DNA from: Dehalococcoidia bacterium
Lineage (GTDB): Bacteria > Chloroflexota > Dehalococcoidia > GIF9 > AB-539-J10
Direction of reading: 5' to 3'
Length of the DNA: 51,771 nt
Assembly (NCBI GenBank): GCA_021157895.1
Contig: JAGGVQ010000001.1
Coordinates: 1 to 51,771, forward strand
Shown piece after piece: positions 47,545 through 51,771 of this stretch (position 1 is the stretch's first letter; each line of letters opens with the position of its first letter). The notes beneath the pieces were generated by a model. The model was given only the letters and a program-made list of their open reading frames with translations, was not told the origin of the DNA and did not search any database. The translations under genes were made by a program, and so were the position numbers.

Positions 47545-50500
47545 ATGCCTGGAGACTTACCAAAGAACCAAAGTTTACCCGATGAGCCAGAAGCGTGGTT
47601 TCAAAACCGCGGCTTGTTTTCTGACCATTTCCTCAAGGCACGACTGCCTCAATGGAAAGAGTGGAAAGCTGATGAAGAGATTGTCACTTTCCGAGAGGAA
47701 CTTTTGTCCTTATATGAATCAAAAAAGGCCATCCTCCCAAATCTCAATGAGGCTCAGACAGAGAGGGAGTTTATACAGCCTGTCCTAGACCTATTAGACT
47801 ACAGCTATATAGTTCAGGCTTCTACAAAGATCGGTCAGAAAACGAATCGGCCCGACTATGCTTTATTCCCGGACGAAAAAACAAAGAATAATGCTTACCA
47901 GAAGCTCAAAGATAATGATTACACTCAGTCTATTGGCATTGCCGATGCCAAGTACTGGGAGAGAGAGCTTGACCTGGCCAAGTCAAGCGAGCGTGATACT
48001 TATACCAACCAGAATCCCTCCTTCCAAATAGCTGGCTATCTCACTGGCACAAAGCAGACATGGGGGATCCTCACTAATGGTCGCTTATGGAGGTTATACT
48101 CTACCAAGTCCCATTTACCCCTGGGGAATTATTACCAAGTTGACCTGGTTCAACTTCTAGAAGCCCCCAAGGAGAAACTCAAATATTTCTATCTCTTCTT
48201 CCGCAAGGCCGCTTTAATTCAAGTTGACAATAAGTCATTTCTCGACCACGTATTTGAAGGTAGTAATGAATATGCGGTTGAACTGGAAACCGATATTAAA
48301 GAACGCGCTTATGAAGTTGTAGAACTTCTGTGTCGTGGCTTTGCCGCCGGTTTCCCTCGTGAACAACTCGCTGAGCCAATTCTGAAAGATATCTACGACA
48401 ATTCCCTAACTCTTCTTTACCGTTTGCTCTTTGTCTTCTACGCCGAGGCAAGAGGGCTTCTGCCCTCGACTACCAGCATAAGCTATCGCGATAACTACAG
48501 CATGCACAAAATAACTCACGATATTGACGAGGTAAGGAAGAAAGGGCAGCAACTCACTTCTCAATCAACTATTTACTATCAAAGGATTGGTAGCCTGTTT
48601 AGCTTGATAAATACGGGCGATCCCAGCCTGAACGTACCGGAGTACAATGGTGGGCTTTTCAACTCAGAAGAACATCCTTTCCTTGAGAAACATGCTATTG
48701 CCGATACCTTTCTCGTTCCAGCAATCCACCAGTTATCACGGACTACGGATAAGAACCTCGGGCATGAGGTCTCCGTTGATTATAATACCCTGAGTGAGCG
48801 CCATTTAGGCAGTATCTATGAAGGCCTGCTGGAATTTAAGCCGCGCCTTGCTCCTTGCGATCTGGTAACAATAAAAGAAAAAGGCAGCATAAAATATACT
48901 CCTGCTAACAAATATCCTAAGAAGCAGATAGTTCACAAAAAGAGCGAGCTGTATCTTGCTAATGACAAGGGCGAACGCAAGGCCAGCGGCTCTTACTATA
49001 CCCCGGAATATATCGTTAATTACATTGTGGAGAACACTCTCGACCCACTGGTGAAGGAAGCCCAGGATAAGATAAAAACCCTAAAACCAGAGGTAGATAA
49101 AGGTGTTGAAAAGTGGCAAAAGTTAAAGGAACAGAAGCAAGGCTTAGAGCCAACAGGGAAATATGACCGCAAGATAGCTGAGGAGCGTGAGCGACTGCTT
49201 GAACCCTATCTTTCCCTGAAAGTGCTTGACCCTGCTATGGGCAGTGGCCACTTCTTGGCCCGTGCCACAGATTTTCTGGCTGAGGCCATAGCCACTGACC
49301 CCTCTATTGAGTCACCAACTGGACTTACTGAAGAATCGGAACTCACTTACTACCGCCGGCGGGTGGTAGAAAGCTGTATCTATGGGGTTGACTTAAACCC
49401 CTTAGCTGTTGAGCTTGCCAAGCTAACATTGTGGCTAGGAACTATGGCTAAGTCCAAGCCGCTCTCATTTCTAAACCATCACCTGCGCGTGGGCAACAGC
49501 CTCATTGGCGCTAAAGTGGCTGACCTCGATGAGATACCTAAAGCGAAAATGAAGAAGGGTAAATCCCTTGACCTCAGCCGTGCACCTGTACAGCTAGGAC
49601 TCTTCCATGAAGCTTTCAATAAGAAACTATATGTTTTACTTCAGAGCAGGGCACTGATTTCCCAATTACCTACCGAAACGCTGGAGGATATCCACAATAA
49701 AGAGAAATGGGAACGTGATTTTAAGTATAACGCCGAACGTTTCCGCACCCTTGCCGACCTGTGGGTCAGTACCTATTTTGATAATAATGTCAGGTGGGAT
49801 GAATACAACAGTTTGGTGGAGAACCTCCAGTCACCTCAGCCAGAATGGGAGAATCTCTTGCAAAAAGAGTGCATTCAGAGAGCCTTAACTATGAGTGGGG
49901 AAAAACACTTCTTTCACTGGGAGCTAGAGTTCCCCGAGATCTTCTACGATGAGCAGGGCAACCGTAAAGCCAATGCTGGTTTTGACGCTGTCATAGGGAA
50001 CCCGCCATATGTCGACTCTGAGGAAATGACTAGATCGCACGCTGAATTGAGACAATATTGTACAGCACAATGGATTTCTGCTTCAGGTAACTGGGACTTA
50101 TTCGTAGTGTTTGTTGAATTGGGACTTACCTTAGTTAGGGTAGGAGGTTACTCAAGTCTAATTGTTCCAAATAAGTTACTTGGCGCTGAATATAGCATTG
50201 TCGTACAATCACTAATTAAGACAAAACGCCCTATAGCTTTTAGAGATTACTCTCGGGCTAAAGTATTCGAAGCAGATGTTTATCCCATAGTATATTTTAT
50301 TCAATCGGTAAAAGGAGCAGACAGTGATAATGTAGCTCTTAGCAGTGCAATAAAGACGGAATCTGAACAACCCCAAATAACCCAGGAGGCACAGATTAAA
50401 CTGAAGGTTCTGGCTGCCCTACCAAATGGTTATTGGTGGCCAATATTTTCCGGAAATATCCAACCCATTGCGAAAGCAATTGAAGTTTCAAAGCCTCTCG

Positions 50501-51570
50501 CTGAATTCGCAGAGGTTTTTGGAGGTGCCTCGGTATCAGAATCATACAAGCTGATAGAGTTATTAAAACCACTCAATGACTGCCCGTTGAATAATGATGA
50601 GGATTTTGTTTTTATTAATACTGGCATGATAGATAGGTATGAATCATTATGGGATACGGGCCCAACTCAGTATATCAAGCAAAGCTACCAAAGACCTGTT
50701 GTTCCACAAGCAGCTTTATTGAAAGAGATGCCTGCAAGATATAACCAAGCCCGAGCAGCTAAATTGATACTGGCTGGCATGGTAAAGAGGTTGGAGGGGA
50801 TTAATGATCCGGATGGCGCAATTTTAGCTGGCAAGTCAACAGTCCTTGTTACGAACAGCCCATTATCACTTAGCTATATATTGGCGCTACTTAATAGCAA
50901 ATTATTGACGTTGCTATGTAAAGAAATATACGGGAGTTTGGCTTTATCTGGTGGGTTCTTATCAATCGGACCACCACAAGTTGCGAAACTACCTATCCGT
51001 ATTATCAATTTTACTTCCACAGACGAAGAGCGCAAGCAGCTGCTCGAGCAAGCTAAAAAACTATATCAGGAGTATCTCCATAGCCAGGATTGGGATAAGG
51101 TTCTCGCTTTTGTAGCTCAATGCTTGCCTCAAAAAACCGTTGGTACTCCGGACATGGAACACGAGCAATCAGATGTGATTCATGACCTGCTAGCTTTCCT
51201 GGCAGAGGAAATGACCCGGCTTAATAAGGAAAAGCAGGCGAAGATTAAAAACTTCCTTACTTGGCTGGAGAAGGAAATATTGAAAGGCTCTGTTGAAGAC
51301 CAGAAGAATAAAACCAAGATTAAAGGCTTTCACGAAAGCAGCTTCGAGGATTTATTGGGCATTCTTAAGAAAAACAAGATTGTCCTAGACCCCTGCCCCT
51401 CTAATATCAGGGATATCATAGCTGGTGAATTTAACACTGCTATGGATACCCTCACTCCCTTGAAGGCTCACATCAGGGCAACCGATGTCCTCATTGACCA
51501 GATAGTCTATAAGCTTTACAGCCTTACTGATGATGAAATCGCCATCGTGGAAGAGGGAAAGGCAGGATAA
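47545..51570 (+). CDS. Type IIG-like restriction-modification protein (Eco57I/BREX-like class)
   Basis: 1341 aa. The N-terminal part has a PD-(D/E)xK-like nuclease pattern: RPD104 followed by D134-A-K136. The adenine-specific methylase follows: motif I LDPAMGSGHFLARATDFLAEA at D562, and motif IV G-N819-PPY822. A TaqI-like C-terminal target-recognition part contains GGFLSIGPPQVAKLPIRII. Thus one chain would both methylate and cleave. The ATG at 47545 follows CCAAGG; TTG 47527 is an alternative. Whether it acts as restriction enzyme, BREX or DISARM-type methylase needs the neighbouring genes. Confidence 0.88.
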   Translation: MPGDLPKNQSLPDEPEAWFQNRGLFSDHFLKARLPQWKEWKADEEIVTFREELLSLYESKKAILPNLNEAQTEREFIQPVLDLLDYSYIVQASTKIGQKTNRPDYALFPDEKTKNNAYQKLKDNDYTQSIGIADAKYWERELDLAKSSERDTYTNQNPSFQIAGYLTGTKQTWGILTNGRLWRLYSTKSHLPLGNYYQVDLVQLLEAPKEKLKYFYLFFRKAALIQVDNKSFLDHVFEGSNEYAVELETDIKERAYEVVELLCRGFAAGFPREQLAEPILKDIYDNSLTLLYRLLFVFYAEARGLLPSTTSISYRDNYSMHKITHDIDEVRKKGQQLTSQSTIYYQRIGSLFSLINTGDPSLNVPEYNGGLFNSEEHPFLEKHAIADTFLVPAIHQLSRTTDKNLGHEVSVDYNTLSERHLGSIYEGLLEFKPRLAPCDLVTIKEKGSIKYTPANKYPKKQIVHKKSELYLANDKGERKASGSYYTPEYIVNYIVENTLDPLVKEAQDKIKTLKPEVDKGVEKWQKLKEQKQGLEPTGKYDRKIAEERERLLEPYLSLKVLDPAMGSGHFLARATDFLAEAIATDPSIESPTGLTEESELTYYRRRVVESCIYGVDLNPLAVELAKLTLWLGTMAKSKPLSFLNHHLRVGNSLIGAKVADLDEIPKAKMKKGKSLDLSRAPVQLGLFHEAFNKKLYVLLQSRALISQLPTETLEDIHNKEKWERDFKYNAERFRTLADLWVSTYFDNNVRWDEYNSLVENLQSPQPEWENLLQKECIQRALTMSGEKHFFHWELEFPEIFYDEQGNRKANAGFDAVIGNPPYVDSEEMTRSHAELRQYCTAQWISASGNWDLFVVFVELGLTLVRVGGYSSLIVPNKLLGAEYSIVVQSLIKTKRPIAFRDYSRAKVFEADVYPIVYFIQSVKGADSDNVALSSAIKTESEQPQITQEAQIKLKVLAALPNGYWWPIFSGNIQPIAKAIEVSKPLAEFAEVFGGASVSESYKLIELLKPLNDCPLNNDEDFVFINTGMIDRYESLWDTGPTQYIKQSYQRPVVPQAALLKEMPARYNQARAAKLILAGMVKRLEGINDPDGAILAGKSTVLVTNSPLSLSYILALLNSKLLTLLCKEIYGSLALSGGFLSIGPPQVAKLPIRIINFTSTDEERKQLLEQAKKLYQEYLHSQDWDKVLAFVAQCLPQKTVGTPDMEHEQSDVIHDLLAFLAEEMTRLNKEKQAKIKNFLTWLEKEILKGSVEDQKNKTKIKGFHESSFEDLLGILKKNKIVLDPCPSNIRDIIAGEFNTAMDTLTPLKAHIRATDVLIDQIVYKLYSLTDDEIAIVEEGKAG

Positions 51571-51578
51571 ATTTTAAT

Positions 51579-51771
51579 ATGAAAAACCTGCAAAGAGACC
51601 GAATACCTGCTCTATCCAAGTCCCGCTTTATGGCAGGCCTACAATGCCTCAAGCGGCTCTACCTTGAGAGCTATCACCGTGACCTGGCTGATCCTATTAC
51701 TGAACAGCAGCAGGCAATCTTTGACATAGGGAATGAAGTTGGTGAACTCGCGAGAGGGTTGTATCCCGGAG
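51579..51771 (+). CDS. DUF2779 family protein, N-terminal part (cut by window end)
   Basis: The first 64 codons are inside the window. The opening LSKSRFMAGLQCLKRLYLES, with GNEVGELARGLYPG, matches the start of DUF2779 proteins, which carry a Cas4/RecB-like nuclease region. The Cys in GLQC corresponds to the first iron-sulfur cysteine of such nucleases. It begins eight bases after the restriction-modification gene, so it is probably in the same operon and adds to a defence role. Confidence 0.8.
   Translation, partial: MKNLQRDRIPALSKSRFMAGLQCLKRLYLESYHRDLADPITEQQQAIFDIGNEVGELARGLYPG

Noticed and set aside
1-51771. CRISPR arrays, insertion sequences, prophage or origin
   Set aside because: No regularly spaced direct repeats, transposase or phage genes, or DnaA-box clusters were recognised.

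Overview
The window looks like the chromosome of an anaerobic bacterium, most likely a Chloroflexota member of the Dehalococcoidia type. This is inferred from gene content: oxygen detoxification by superoxide reductase, flavodiiron protein and rubrerythrin; MinD-type ATPases carrying ferredoxin domains; DUF5320 and DUF134 proteins; a CetZ-like tubulin GTPase; and clustered tRNAs. There are no rRNA genes, complete insertion sequences or CRISPR arrays. Sigma-70-type promoters (TTGACA-N17-TATAAT and close variants) are easy to read. Several sit so close to the start codon that leaderless transcripts are predicted.

Layout. 1-3.6 kb: a selB C-terminal remnant at the edge, a small hypothetical gene, a YfcE-like phosphoesterase and a large coiled-coil lipoprotein. 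3.6-6.9 kb (minus): an oxidative-stress operon of a rubrerythrin fused to a hotdog thioesterase, a rubredoxin lacking its first cysteine, flavodiiron protein, Dps-like thioferritin and superoxide reductase. 7-10.7 kb: two Ala/Glu-rich helical-repeat proteins facing a CetZ-like GTPase, a possible filament module. 10.8-11.0 kb: tRNA-Leu, -Arg and -Val. 11.2-13.6 kb: a DUF3096 peptide, apgM and galU. 13.6-21.5 kb (minus): tldD-tldE-PAC2-UDG-rnj-ftsK. 21.6-28.8 kb: a SWIM protein, folC, then clpC-biotinyl protein-radA-ispD-ispF.

29.1-35.0 kb (plus): a nine-gene operon (DUF134 regulator, a Gly/Arg/aromatic peptide, DUF5320, a NifX-like protein, a zinc-ribbon peptide, two ferredoxin-MinD ATPases, Mrp, DUF89). 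Its function is unknown but it is probably tied to iron-sulfur or metallocluster handling. 35.0-37.5 kb (minus): gatB-secG-SAM hydrolase. 37.6 kb: tRNA-Ala. 37.7-40.3 kb (minus): a thiol operon of Fur, glutaredoxin, GroES, thioredoxin reductase and thioredoxin. 40.3-42.6 kb: an MFS exporter divergent from an ArsR-NifX fusion, sharing one operator-rich promoter region. 42.6-45.2 kb (minus): a FakB/FakA-type fatty-acid kinase pair. 45.5-46.9 kb: a second (DHA2) exporter. 47.5 kb to the end: a large type IIG restriction-modification protein followed by a cut-off DUF2779 protein, a probable defence island.

The most unusual points are the rubrerythrin-thioesterase fusion beside a three-cysteine rubredoxin, the CetZ-like GTPase with its helical-repeat neighbours, the metallocluster-type ATPase operon, the ArsR-NifX fusion with an internal ribosome-binding site, and the predicted leaderless promoters.
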